Positions 17,941 through 26,452 of a stretch of 64,000 nucleotides of DNA are shown piece after piece. The notes under the pieces are model-generated. The model searched no databases. It worked only from the letters and a program-made list of their open reading frames with translations, and was not told the origin of the DNA. The translations under genes were made by a program, and so were the position numbers. The DNA comes from an uncultured Devosia sp. (lineage in GTDB: Bacteria; Pseudomonadota; Alphaproteobacteria; Rhizobiales; Devosiaceae). Position 1 is the first letter of the stretch. Every line of letters begins with the position of its first letter. The DNA is taken from NCBI RefSeq assembly GCF_963517015.1, contig NZ_CAUQDV010000001.1, forward strand, positions 2,300,001 to 2,364,000, in the 5' to 3' direction.

Positions 17941-19005
17941 TTAGGCAGCAGATGCGCCCGGTAGCGGTGATTGCAGGGCGGCGAGCTGGATCTCGCTGAA
18001 CACCTTGTTGCGGCCGGCGTGCTTGGCAGCGTAGAGGCATTGGTCGGCGCGTTCGATCATCGAGGTCGACGTGTCGCCAACCCTGTAGGCCGCAATGCCG
18101 AAACTCGCCGTGATACGGCCCAGTTTCTCGTTGGTCGAGCGCTTGAGCAATTCCTTGGCCTGGATCGCCTTGCGGATGTTTTCCGCGACGATGATCGCGC
18201 CCTCAAGATCGGTCGAGGGCAGGATGGCGACGAATTCTTCGCCACCATAGCGGGCCGCCAGATCCTTGCCCTTGATATTGGACTTCAGCGTCATCGCCAC
18301 GAGGCGAAGCACCTGATCGCCGGTCTGATGGCCATAGGTGTCGTTGAAATTCTTGAAGTGGTCGATGTCGATGATCATCAGGCACAACGGATCATCGACC
18401 GCTTCGGCATGGGTCACAGCCGCGTCCAGGCCCTCATCGAAGCTCTTGCGGTTGGCTATCTTGGTCAGTGGATCGAGCATGGACTCGCGCCGCACGTCGT
18501 CCAGATCGCGCTGCAGCGAGGCGATGTCCTCGCGGGAGGACGACAGTTTGTCTTCCAGCGCCAGATTGGTTTCCTGCATTCGCCGGGTCTCGGCCAGCAG
18601 ACGTTCAGCCAGTTCCTTCATGCGCTCTGGCGAGATGTCGCGTGCGAGAACACCGCTCGCTGTTTGCAGCGAGCCAGAATAGGCGTTGGCCGTGGTCATG
18701 GCGCCGTCGATTGCTTCGTGAACGGCCTCGATACGCGCGTGCATTCGCTCGGACACGACCGACATGCGGTCGTTGACGTCAGACTTGAGGAATTCGTTGT
18801 AAAGCGTCTCGGCAAGATCGGCCGAGGGCGTGCTGCCGCCACGGAAAATCGCGTTAATGCGGTTGTTCAGTGTCGGATTGACGCCCGTCGAATAGGTGAA
18901 CAGCAGTTCGTAGAACTGGGGATAGGGCGGGATACCGCTGCGCTTCAAAAGGTCGAAAGCCGAATTGGCGTAGCCAAGCGCGCGTTTGAATTCCTGATCT
19001 GACAC
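17941..19005 (-). CDS. GGDEF-domain diguanylate cyclase
   Basis: This 354-residue protein predicts synthesis of cyclic di-GMP from two GTP. An N-terminal helical region (about 1-165) with a central coiled coil (EETRRMQETNLALEDKLSS-like heptads) precedes a C-terminal GGDEF domain (about 175-335) whose active-site motif is RYGGEEF. No membrane segment or recognised sensor domain is seen. The product-inhibition site before GGEEF reads KGKD instead of RxxD, so feedback inhibition may be weak or absent. It starts with GTG at 19005, preceded by a GAGGG site. Together with two PilZ proteins at 25.7-27.1 kb it gives the window both a maker and possible readers of cyclic di-GMP. Confidence 0.93.
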   Translation of the reverse strand: MSDQEFKRALGYANSAFDLLKRSGIPPYPQFYELLFTYSTGVNPTLNNRINAIFRGGSTPSADLAETLYNEFLKSDVNDRMSVVSERMHARIEAVHEAIDGAMTTANAYSGSLQTASGVLARDISPERMKELAERLLAETRRMQETNLALEDKLSSSREDIASLQRDLDDVRRESMLDPLTKIANRKSFDEGLDAAVTHAEAVDDPLCLMIIDIDHFKNFNDTYGHQTGDQVLRLVAMTLKSNIKGKDLAARYGGEEFVAILPSTDLEGAIIVAENIRKAIQAKELLKRSTNEKLGRITASFGIAAYRVGDTSTSMIERADQCLYAAKHAGRNKVFSEIQLAALQSPLPGASAA

Positions 19006-19098
19006 CGCGTCCCTCGAGCCGTTGCGCTCAATCCAGGATGTGTCACCACATTCTGGTTCCCTGTCAGGAAGATACCTTTGATGTCATCAAATACAACT

Positions 19099-19124
19099 GT
19101 GCCGACACAATAATGCGTCGGCAC
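19099..19124. other. Hairpin between the GGDEF and DEAD-box genes
   Basis: GTGCCGAC and GTCGGCAC form a perfect 8-bp stem with a 10-base loop, just beyond the 3' end of the helicase gene. It could be a weak terminator for that gene, though the T run is poor. Confidence 0.45.
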
Positions 19125-19146
19125 CCACAATCAAATCGATACAGTT

Positions 19147-20694
19147 CTAGTTGCTAAGCCGCGTTGGGCGCAGAAGAAATGCCGGAATGGGACCGTCATT
19201 GCCGAAGGGCGAGTTGCTGGTCTCACCCGAATCATTTGCTTCCGATTCCGCACGTGACCGGCCACGACCGCGCTTCGGACGTTCCGAAGCGGGTTCGGAC
19301 GCAGGAGCGGTTTCGGCGGCCTCGGCAGCACTTGCCTTCGCCTCCGCTTCTGCGCGCGTCATGCCACGACGGCGTGGACGCGCCTGGACCGGTTCTGCCA
19401 GCGGGGCATCTTCCACCACCTCTGCGACGACTTCAGCGACGTCGCCGGTCTCGGCAGCCGGACGCTTGCGGGCGCCACCGCGGCGGGTGCGAGCCGGACG
19501 GGCAGGGCGCTCGGCGGTCTCACCTTCGGCAGCCTCAGCAGCTGGCGCAGACTTGCCGGTATCGAGATAATCGATTGGCTTCTGGATCAGCTTGAGGATG
19601 GCGTCGAGATGCTTGCCATCAGCCGGTCCCACCAAGGTATAGGCGACGCCCGAACGACCGGCGCGGCCAGTACGGCCGATGCGATGCACATAGTCTTCGG
19701 CATGCACGGGCACGTCGAAATTGAACACATGGCTCACGGCCGGAATATCCAGACCGCGCGCAGCAACGTCACTGGCTACAAGAAGCGTCAGCTTGTTGGT
19801 CTTGAACGCATCGAGCGTTTCCATGCGGCTCTTCTGGTCCATGTCGCCATGCAGCGCGCCAGCCGAGAAGCCGTGGCGCTCGAGCGAACGGGCAAGGGTC
19901 GCCACATCGCGCTTGCGATTGCAGAAGATGATGGCGTTGGTCAGGCCTTCGGACGCGCGGATGCGGTCGCGCAGCACGGCGCGCTTTTCGTCAGGCTTGG
20001 ACGAGACCTTAACCAGCTTCTGGTCGATGGTGTCAGCGGTCGATGCGGTGCGCGAAACCTGCACATGCACCGGGTCCTTGAGGAACTTCTTGGTGAGCTT
20101 CTCGATCTGGCCGTCCATCGTTGCCGAGAACAGCATGGTCTGGCGGCGGGGCGGCAGGCGCGAGACGATCTTTTCGATGTCGTCGATAAAGCCCATGTCG
20201 AGCATACGGTCCGCCTCGTCGATGACGAGGATTTCGACGCCGGTCAGCAGGATTTTGCCGCGATCGAATTGGTCAAGCAGGCGGCCGGGGGTCGCGATCA
20301 GCACGTCCACACCGCGGTCGAGCTTCTTGTTCTGGTCTTCAAAGCTGACGCCGCCGATGATCAGCGCCATCGTCAGACGATGGTTCTTTCCATACTTCTC
20401 GAAATTCTCGGAAACCTGCGCCGCGAGTTCGCGCGTCGGTTCGAGAATGAGCGTACGGGGCATGCGGGCGCGAGCGCGGCCATTTTCCAGCAGATGGATC
20501 ATGGGCAGCACGAAACTGGCTGTCTTGCCGGTGCCGGTCTGGGCGATGCCGATAACGTCCTTCTTCTGGAGGACGTGGGGAATGGCCTGTGCCTGGATTT
20601 CTGTCGGAGACGTGTAGCCGGCCGCTGCAACGGCGTCGGATACTTTGGTTGAAAGGCCAAGCGCGGAGAATTCGGTCAAGTTTGGTAATTCCAC
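19147..20694 (-). CDS. DEAD-box ATP-dependent RNA helicase, RhlE-like
   Basis: This 515-residue helicase unwinds RNA in ribosome assembly or mRNA turnover. The helicase core shows the Q motif (YTSPTEIQAQAI), motif I AQTGTGKT, PTRELA, TPGR, motif II DEAD, motif III SAT, and motif VI HRIGRTGRAGR. A low-complexity C-terminal tail of about 140 residues, rich in alanine, glutamate and arginine (RRGGARKR, RPKRGRGRSR), probably binds RNA. The longest start is GTG at 20694; homologs I recall begin near MTEF, so the in-frame TTG at 20679 is an alternative. A promoter about 220 bp upstream implies a long 5' leader, as in cold-inducible helicase genes. Confidence 0.93.
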   Translation of the reverse strand: MELPNLTEFSALGLSTKVSDAVAAAGYTSPTEIQAQAIPHVLQKKDVIGIAQTGTGKTASFVLPMIHLLENGRARARMPRTLILEPTRELAAQVSENFEKYGKNHRLTMALIIGGVSFEDQNKKLDRGVDVLIATPGRLLDQFDRGKILLTGVEILVIDEADRMLDMGFIDDIEKIVSRLPPRRQTMLFSATMDGQIEKLTKKFLKDPVHVQVSRTASTADTIDQKLVKVSSKPDEKRAVLRDRIRASEGLTNAIIFCNRKRDVATLARSLERHGFSAGALHGDMDQKSRMETLDAFKTNKLTLLVASDVAARGLDIPAVSHVFNFDVPVHAEDYVHRIGRTGRAGRSGVAYTLVGPADGKHLDAILKLIQKPIDYLDTGKSAPAAEAAEGETAERPARPARTRRGGARKRPAAETGDVAEVVAEVVEDAPLAEPVQARPRRRGMTRAEAEAKASAAEAAETAPASEPASERPKRGRGRSRAESEANDSGETSNSPFGNDGPIPAFLLRPTRLSN

Positions 20695-20911
20695 TCAGAA
20701 ATGTGGCCCGGGGCCAGATCCAGTTCGAGACATTCGAACGGTGCGCCGGGGTCGTCAGCAGTGGACAAATACATACGAAAACGCATCCACAGCCGGGCGG
20801 GCCACAGGACGGTTGCAATACAGCGCGTCACGCAATGGCCCCGAAGCGCCCCGCTATTGTCGGCTGTGTCCAAAGACTGGCCGTCAAGCGGGAAATGCTC
20901 CAGCGGCGCGG

Positions 20912-20939
20912 ACCATAGCGCAAAGGCCTTGTCTGTCAA
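20912..20939 (-). promoter_or_regulatory. Candidate promoter of the DEAD-box helicase gene
   Basis: On the minus strand a perfect TTGACA (20934-20939) is followed after 16 bp by TATGGT (20912-20917). Transcription from here would give a leader of about 210 nt before the helicase start. The rest of the 308-bp gap between the helicase and parE (20695-21002) contains no convincing gene. Confidence 0.5.
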
Positions 20940-21002
20940 CGCATTTGGCGTTGTTAGGCTTAATTGTGGCCTTCAAGACAACGGGGTGACAGTGCAAGTG
21001 CG

Positions 21003-23015
21003 CTAGACGTCGAGATCGGTCACGAAGGCAGCGTTTTCCTGGATGAAGTCGAAACGGGCTTCGGGCTTGGTGCCCATCAGGCGATCGACCGTGACGCGGG
21101 TGGCTTCCAGATCGTCGCGTACCTTCACCTGCAGCAGCGTTCGCGATTTCACCGACATGGTGGTTTCGCGCAGATGCGAGAACGGCATTTCGCCCAGGCC
21201 CTTGAAGCGGGTCATGTCGACCTTGCCCTTGCCGGTGAACTCTGTGGCCAGCAATTCTTCCTTGTGCTCGTCGTCCCGCGCGTAAAGCGTCTTGCTCCCC
21301 TGGGTGATGCGGTACAGCGGAGGCAGGGCCAGATACAGGTGCCCGCCATCGATCAGCTTGGGCATTTCCTGGAAGAAGAAGGTGATCAAGAGCGTCGCAA
21401 TATGGGCGCCATCGACGTCAGCATCGGTCATGATGATGATCTTGTCGTAGCGCAGATCATCTTCGCTATACCGATCACGCGTGCCGCAGCCGAGTGCCTG
21501 GATCAGGTCGGCGATCAGCTGGCTCGATGCCATCTTTTCGCGGCTCGCACCGGCGACGTTGAGGATCTTGCCGCGCAGGGGCAGCACGGCCTGGCTCTTT
21601 CGATCGCGTGCCTGCTTGGCAGAGCCACCGGCCGAGTCGCCTTCCACGATAAACAGTTCGGCGCCCTGGGCCGCGCCTTGCGAGCAGTCGGCGAGCTTGC
21701 CGGGCAGGCGCAGCTTGCGCGTGGCGCTGGCGCGGTCGATTTCCTTTTCCTTGCGGCGGCGCAGGCGCTCTTCGGCGCGCTCCACGGCCCAGTCCAGCAG
21801 CTTGCCGGCCTGGTTGGGCGAAGCGGCGAGCCAGTGGTCGAAGGCATCGCGCAGGGCATTGTCGACGATGCGGGTGGCCTCGCCGGATGCCAGCTTGTCC
21901 TTGGTCTGGCCGACGAATTCGGGCTCCCGCACGAAGACGGACAGCATGGCATTGCAATGGGCGAAGATGTCTTCGGCCGTCAGCAGCGCGCCATTCTTGT
22001 TCTTGGTCAGTTCGGCATAGGTCTTGAGCCCGCGCAGCAAGGCGGCGCGCATGCCCGCCTCGTGGGTGCCACCATCGGGCGTCGGCACGGTATTGCAATA
22101 GGAGGACACGCCGCCGTCGCCCAGCGTCCAGGCGATGGCCCATTCGACGCCGCCATGCGAGCCGGGCTTGCCGTGGTTTCCGGCAAAGAGTTCGTCGACG
22201 ATGCGCGTCTCGCCTTCGATCCGCGCCGTCATGAAGTCCTTGAGGCCATTGGGATAGTGGAACACGGCCTTGGCCGGTGCATCCTCGGTTACCAATGACT
22301 CGTCGCAGCTCCAGCGTAGCTCGACGCCGGCAAACAGATAGGCCTTGGCGCGGGTCATGCGATAGAGGCGGGCAGCCGAGAAATGAGCATTCTCGCCAAA
22401 GATCTGCGGATCGGGATGGAAGCGCGTGGTGGTGCCGCGGCGGTTTTGCACGCGGCCCAGCGCCTCGATCTCGCCCAGCGGCTTGCCGCGAGAAAAGCTC
22501 AGGCGATGCAGTTGCTGCTCGCGGGCCACTTCGACGACGAGGCTGTCGGACAGCGCGTTGACTACGGAAACGCCAACGCCATGCAGGCCGCCCGAGGTTT
22601 CATAAGCCTTGGAATCGAATTTGCCGCCGGCATGGAGCACGGTATGAACGATTTCCAGCGTCGAGCGGCCGGGGAATTTGGGGTGGTTCTCGACCGGAAT
22701 GCCGCGGCCGTTGTCGGTGACGGTCAGGAAGCCGTCGGCGCCGAGATGGACTTCGATGCGGGTGGCGTGGCCGGCAATGGCCTCGTCCATGGAGTTGTCG
22801 ATGACTTCGGCGAAGAGGTGGTGCAGCGCATTGGAATCGGTGCCGCCGATATACATGCCGGGGCGCCGGCGTACCGGCTCAAGCCCTTCGAGGACCTCAA
22901 TATCTGCGGCCGAATAGGTGCCAGTCACAGCCGTGGACTTCGCTGCCGGCTTGACCGGTTCGGGAGCTGGTGGCTGGGCTTCGGCGCCGCCGAAAAGGTC
23001 TTCTGCGTTGGACAT
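21003..23015 (-). CDS. parE: DNA topoisomerase IV subunit B
   Basis: This is the ATPase subunit of topoisomerase IV, which decatenates daughter chromosomes. It is 670 residues from the ATG at 23015 (MSNAEDLFGG); a longer frame to 23210 adds an unlikely basic N-terminus. An alanine- and proline-rich lead of about 35 residues precedes the GHKL ATPase domain (EVIDNSMDEAIAG, DNGRGIPV, GGLHGVGVSVVNALS), the transducer domain, and the TOPRIM domain (EGDSAGGSA, DADVDGAHI). PLRGKILNV and the lack of the large insertion seen in some GyrB proteins favour ParE over GyrB. It is divergent from the small exported protein gene at 23159. Confidence 0.93.
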   Translation of the reverse strand: MSNAEDLFGGAEAQPPAPEPVKPAAKSTAVTGTYSAADIEVLEGLEPVRRRPGMYIGGTDSNALHHLFAEVIDNSMDEAIAGHATRIEVHLGADGFLTVTDNGRGIPVENHPKFPGRSTLEIVHTVLHAGGKFDSKAYETSGGLHGVGVSVVNALSDSLVVEVAREQQLHRLSFSRGKPLGEIEALGRVQNRRGTTTRFHPDPQIFGENAHFSAARLYRMTRAKAYLFAGVELRWSCDESLVTEDAPAKAVFHYPNGLKDFMTARIEGETRIVDELFAGNHGKPGSHGGVEWAIAWTLGDGGVSSYCNTVPTPDGGTHEAGMRAALLRGLKTYAELTKNKNGALLTAEDIFAHCNAMLSVFVREPEFVGQTKDKLASGEATRIVDNALRDAFDHWLAASPNQAGKLLDWAVERAEERLRRRKEKEIDRASATRKLRLPGKLADCSQGAAQGAELFIVEGDSAGGSAKQARDRKSQAVLPLRGKILNVAGASREKMASSQLIADLIQALGCGTRDRYSEDDLRYDKIIIMTDADVDGAHIATLLITFFFQEMPKLIDGGHLYLALPPLYRITQGSKTLYARDDEHKEELLATEFTGKGKVDMTRFKGLGEMPFSHLRETTMSVKSRTLLQVKVRDDLEATRVTVDRLMGTKPEARFDFIQENAAFVTDLDV

Positions 23016-23158
23016 GCACATTCCATTACTGCACCCGAATCGGGCGTTTTCGCCTTTTAGCATATCCTGCCGGTTACCAATCGCGGTCGCGGAACCTGCC
23101 CACAGATGCCGAGTTCTCCACAAAGCTGAACGCATTCTGAACGGCCCGGGAGGCTGAC

Positions 23159-23476
23159 ATGTCCAGATTAATCGCTTGTGCCCTGACCGCGTTTCTCGTG
23201 GCCGCCTCACCCGTGCAGGCCCAGCCGGGGTTCGGCATTTTCTTTGGTGACGAGGAGGACGATTTCTTCGCCCCGCCCGAGCGCATCACCTGCATGACAG
23301 ACCGGCAAATCCGCGATACCGTCGCCGCCGAAGGCTTTACCAACATCTACCTCAATGTGCCCAATGACGGCCATGTCGAGGTTCGGGCCACGATCGACGG
23401 CTGGGTCTATCTGCTCGAGTATGATTTCTGCCGCGGCTATATCGAAGACGCCCGCCGCCTGCGTCCGGCCAACTGA
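23159..23476 (+). CDS. Small exported protein of unknown function
   Basis: This 105-residue protein has a clear signal peptide (MSRLIACALTAFLVAASPVQA) with a likely cleavage after AQA/VQA near residue 21-23. The mature part is acidic (FGDEEDDFFAPPER) and has two cysteines (ITCMTD and YDFCRGY) that could form a disulfide. The segment NVPNDGHVEVRATIDGWVYLLEYD suggests a compact beta-rich fold. It is not assigned to a named family here. A GGGAGG site precedes the ATG. Confidence 0.8.
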   Translation: MSRLIACALTAFLVAASPVQAQPGFGIFFGDEEDDFFAPPERITCMTDRQIRDTVAAEGFTNIYLNVPNDGHVEVRATIDGWVYLLEYDFCRGYIEDARRLRPAN

Positions 23477-23602
23477 CCCAGATCCATACACTGTCGTCCC
23501 AAGATCGGGCGCCGAGTTTACGTTCCGTTTGTTCTTTGAAAGCACTTTCTTAAAGGCGCGCTGCTAGAACAGTGCGCATACGGCTTTTGTATGGAGTTCC
23601 GT

Positions 23603-23773
23603 ATGCGAACCGAACGGGATCACAGTATTGCGTACCCGCTTCCGGTCGGTTCATCTGCCTTTGGTTTGAGGCCATCTGCCGGGTTTTCAGGTATTGCGTA
23701 CCGGCTGGCTCATATCACTGCCCCGCGTATTGGGGTCGTGTCGCTGATTGCGGCGCTGTTCTACTTTCTCTGA
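23603..23773 (+). CDS. Possible small membrane protein or upstream ORF (56 aa)
   Basis: The ATG at 23603 is preceded by GGAG six bases upstream. The 56-residue frame has a polar N-terminus (MRTERDHSIAYPLP) and ends in a hydrophobic segment (GVVSLIAALFYFL). The sequence ATTGCGTACC occurs twice, giving the repeated peptide IAY(P/R)L. It lies in the 564-bp gap before the ABC-F gene (23477-24040). It could be a real small membrane protein, a regulatory upstream ORF, or chance. Confidence 0.35.
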   Translation: MRTERDHSIAYPLPVGSSAFGLRPSAGFSGIAYRLAHITAPRIGVVSLIAALFYFL

Positions 23774-23847
23774 TCGCATCGATTGATTTCCTCCCGCCTT
23801 GCGGGTAACGATCTCGTCACGCCGACACACCAACCAGGGAGGGCGCC

Positions 23848-23916
23848 ATGACATTTCAATTCGTGCACCGTTCCCGTGGACCCGTCCTTGCCCTGTGGCT
23901 TTCGCTGCAGGGCTGA
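23848..23916 (+). CDS. Candidate 22-residue leader peptide upstream of the ABC-F gene
   Basis: A short ORF (MTFQFVHRSRG...LSLQG) starts at 23848 with the strongest ribosome-binding site in the gap, GGGAGG, five bases before ATG. It ends at TGA 23914-23916, 124 bases before the ABC-F start. The same frame stays open after this TGA to a second TGA near 24021. A small hairpin (GGCGC at 24013-24017, GCGCC at 24023-24027) sits just before the ABC-F start region. ABC-F genes that protect ribosomes are often controlled by translated leaders that sense drug-stalled ribosomes; applying that here is inference. Confidence 0.5.
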   Translation: MTFQFVHRSRGPVLALWLSLQG

Positions 23917-24040
23917 CCGGTACTGGTACGGACGAAACCCCTCTGTCTTTTCCAATCTGGTTTGCCCTTCGTGGCGGTCGCTTTAGCGCACATGACCGCC
24001 GTCAAAGGACCTGGCGCCTGATGCGCCGCACCAGTGAGAT

Positions 24041-25567
24041 ATGACTATGGGCTCGATCAGCCTCCGCAATGCCGGCCTTGTGGCCACCGACACGCTCTTT
24101 TCCAACCTCAACATGGTCATCGGCGATGGCGACCGCGTTGGGCTCGTTGCCGGCAATGGCCGCGGCAAAACCACTCTGCTTCGCACCATGGCCGGGCAGG
24201 GGGAGTTGACCTCCGGCGACATCACCCGCTCGCGCGGCCTTACCGTCGGCTATGTCGAGCAGGACATGCCCGCGGCCAGCATGGGCCTGACACTATATGA
24301 TGCCGTGCTTGAAGCCCTGCCGGCGGCGGATCGCGACAGCGACAGCTGGCGGGTCGATGTGGTGCTCGACGAGTTCGAGACGCCGCCGGCCATGCGTCAT
24401 CGCAAGCTGACCGAATTGTCCGGTGGCTGGCAGCGCATTGCGCTGATCGCCCGCTGCTGGGTACTGCAGCCCGATGCATTGCTGCTCGACGAGCCGACCA
24501 ACCATCTCGATCTGGGCAAGCTGTTTCAGCTGGAAACCTGGATCAACCAGGCGGCGCGCAGCATCCCGGTGGTCATTGCCAGCCATGACCGGCAATTCCT
24601 CGATGCCACCACCAACCGCACGCTGTTCCTGCGGCCGGATGCCAGCCATTATTTCCCGTTGAGCTACAGCAAGGCGCGGATCGCCCTGGCCGAGATCGAC
24701 GAGGCGGCAGAAGCCAAGCGCGAGCGCGATCTCAAGGAGGTCAGCCGGCTGCGCAAGCAGGCTGCGAAACTGACCAATATCGGCATCAATTCGGGCAGCG
24801 ACCTGCTGGTGGTGAAATCGAAGTACCTGCGCGAGCGGGCGGCCAAGATCGAAACCGCCGTGCGTGACCTGCACAAGGAGCGCAGCGGAGAGATCAGACT
24901 GGGCAATAGCGGCGCGCAGGCCCGCGTCATGCTGGCCATGGAAAACCTCGAGGTTACCAGTCCGATTGGCGACAAGCTGTTCCGGATCGAGAAACTCCAT
25001 GTGTTTCTGGGTGATCGGCTGGTGATCCTGGGCCGCAATGGAACCGGCAAGTCACAGTTCATCGGTCTCGTTCACCGCGCCATGCAGGGCGAGGAGACTG
25101 CCGGCATCCGTGTCAGTCCGCAGGTCGTCCCCGGCTATGTCGACCAGGCCATGAGCTTCCTGCCGCCCAGGGAAACGCCGCTCGGCTACATCACCTCCCG
25201 TTTTGACGAAGGCGACCAGCGCAGCAAGAGCCTGCTCGCTGCCGCAGGTTTTTCGCTGGAAAAGCAGGATCGCCCGATCAGCGAATTGTCCTTCGGCCAG
25301 CGCGCCCGCTTGGGGCTTCTGGCCATCCGGTTGAAGCAGCCCAATTTTTACCTGCTCGACGAGCCGACCAACCATGTCGACATTCCGGGGCAGGAGCGGC
25401 TGGAGGATGAGATCCTGGCACATGGCGCGACCTGCATCCTGGTCAGCCATGACCGGAGCTTCGTTCGTGGCCTTGGCAGTCGCTTCTTCCTGATCGAGAA
25501 CCGGCGCCTCAAGGAAGTCGACAGCCCCGAAGCGCATTTCGCTGCCATGGCCGCAGAGGCGGAATAG
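24041..25567 (+). CDS. ABC-F family ATPase, possible ribosome-protection factor
   Basis: This 508-residue protein has two ABC ATPase domains in one chain and no membrane segments, the hallmark of ABC-F proteins that bind the ribosomal E site. Domain 1 has Walker A AGNGRGKTT, signature LSGGW and Walker B LLLDEPTNHLDL. Domain 2 has GRNGTGKS, signature LSFGQ and YLLDEPTNHVDI. They are joined by a charged helical linker of roughly 80-100 residues (about 205-290) that would reach toward the peptidyl-transferase centre. Whether it gives antibiotic resistance or acts as a housekeeping translation factor cannot be told from sequence. The start may be at 24041 or the ATG at 24047. Confidence 0.88.
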   Translation: MTMGSISLRNAGLVATDTLFSNLNMVIGDGDRVGLVAGNGRGKTTLLRTMAGQGELTSGDITRSRGLTVGYVEQDMPAASMGLTLYDAVLEALPAADRDSDSWRVDVVLDEFETPPAMRHRKLTELSGGWQRIALIARCWVLQPDALLLDEPTNHLDLGKLFQLETWINQAARSIPVVIASHDRQFLDATTNRTLFLRPDASHYFPLSYSKARIALAEIDEAAEAKRERDLKEVSRLRKQAAKLTNIGINSGSDLLVVKSKYLRERAAKIETAVRDLHKERSGEIRLGNSGAQARVMLAMENLEVTSPIGDKLFRIEKLHVFLGDRLVILGRNGTGKSQFIGLVHRAMQGEETAGIRVSPQVVPGYVDQAMSFLPPRETPLGYITSRFDEGDQRSKSLLAAAGFSLEKQDRPISELSFGQRARLGLLAIRLKQPNFYLLDEPTNHVDIPGQERLEDEILAHGATCILVSHDRSFVRGLGSRFFLIENRRLKEVDSPEAHFAAMAAEAE

Positions 25568-25573
25568 AATCAC

Positions 25574-25601
25574 GTGGTCGCGGTGCAATATCTGCGACCA
25601 C
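25574..25601. terminator. Hairpin after the ABC-F gene
   Basis: GTGGTCGC and GCGACCAC form a perfect 8-bp stem with a 12-base loop, seven bases after the stop. There is no clear T run, so termination is possible but unproven. Confidence 0.45.
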
Positions 25602-25719
25602 ATCAACGGCCTGCGAAGAAATCGACGTAATAATTTCCAAGTACAGATGAATCACTGAGTAGGTAATCTGTTTAGGAATTGGCTCTACCGTTTGCCTCGG
25701 GAATGCAGAGGGAACGCAA

Positions 25720-26358
25720 TTGCTGGATCAACCAGGGCTTACGGCTGCGCGGCCGGCGCTGCAGGACAATGTCCGCTATGTCGGCGCCATTACGGGTAGC
25801 TACGCTCTTTCGGAGCGGCGCGAGGGGGATACCGAGGCCATTCCCGTCTATGCCTGTCGCCTGTGTTCGATCTCTCCGGAAGAAGCGGTTTTGATCGCGC
25901 CGGTCCTAGCGAAGGAAAACGAAATCGTCGCGGCGCATTTCAAGGATTTCGGCATCCTCCGTAGCCGGGTCAGCCGCGAATTGGCGACCGGATTTGTGCT
26001 GGACCTCGATCTTGATGATGATGGTCGCAAGAAGCTGGCGGCAAAGATTCGCTGGAAGAAGCAGAGTTCGAAGAGCAGCGTGCCAGACAAGCGGGAGTTT
26101 CCCCGCATCATGCCGCGCATGCCACGCAGCGTGCTGACCATGGCCGATGGCGCCCGCATTCCGTGCTTCGTCATCGACATCTCGCAATCGGGCGCTGCGG
26201 TCTCGGCCGCCGTTCTTCCACCCAAGGGGACCCCGCTGGCTGTCGGCAGCATGGTTGGCCGCGTCGTCAGGCGTCTCGACATCGGCTTCGCAATTGAGTT
26301 TACTGAAATTCACCCGCTAGACGACTTGGAACGGCGGCTGGTCACACCACCGAGCTGA
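25720..26358 (+). CDS. PilZ-domain protein, first of a tandem pair
   Basis: This 212-residue cytoplasmic protein begins at TTG 25720 with an AGAGGGA site. The N-terminal half (about 1-110) is a beta-rich region shared with its neighbour (FGILRSRVSRELATGFVL). The C-terminal half is a PilZ domain with both cyclic di-GMP contacts: RxxxR in KREFPRIMPR and DxSxxG in DISQSGAAVS. It should therefore bind cyclic di-GMP; the downstream process is not known. It lies 152 bp after the ABC-F gene and 94 bp before its paralog. Confidence 0.85.
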   Translation: MLDQPGLTAARPALQDNVRYVGAITGSYALSERREGDTEAIPVYACRLCSISPEEAVLIAPVLAKENEIVAAHFKDFGILRSRVSRELATGFVLDLDLDDDGRKKLAAKIRWKKQSSKSSVPDKREFPRIMPRMPRSVLTMADGARIPCFVIDISQSGAAVSAAVLPPKGTPLAVGSMVGRVVRRLDIGFAIEFTEIHPLDDLERRLVTPPS

Positions 26359-26452
26359 TTGATTTTACAGACAATTTGCATCTGAAATCTATCTTTCCAG
26401 AATCCCGCACCCATATTAGTTTCGGAATGCGAACTTATGGGTCGGGAACCCC

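Noticed and set aside
23848..24021. A selenocysteine or read-through gene joining the 22-codon ORF to the following open stretch across TGA
   Set aside because: No SECIS-like structure or conserved protein is recognisable after the TGA; a simple short leader ORF is the more economical reading.
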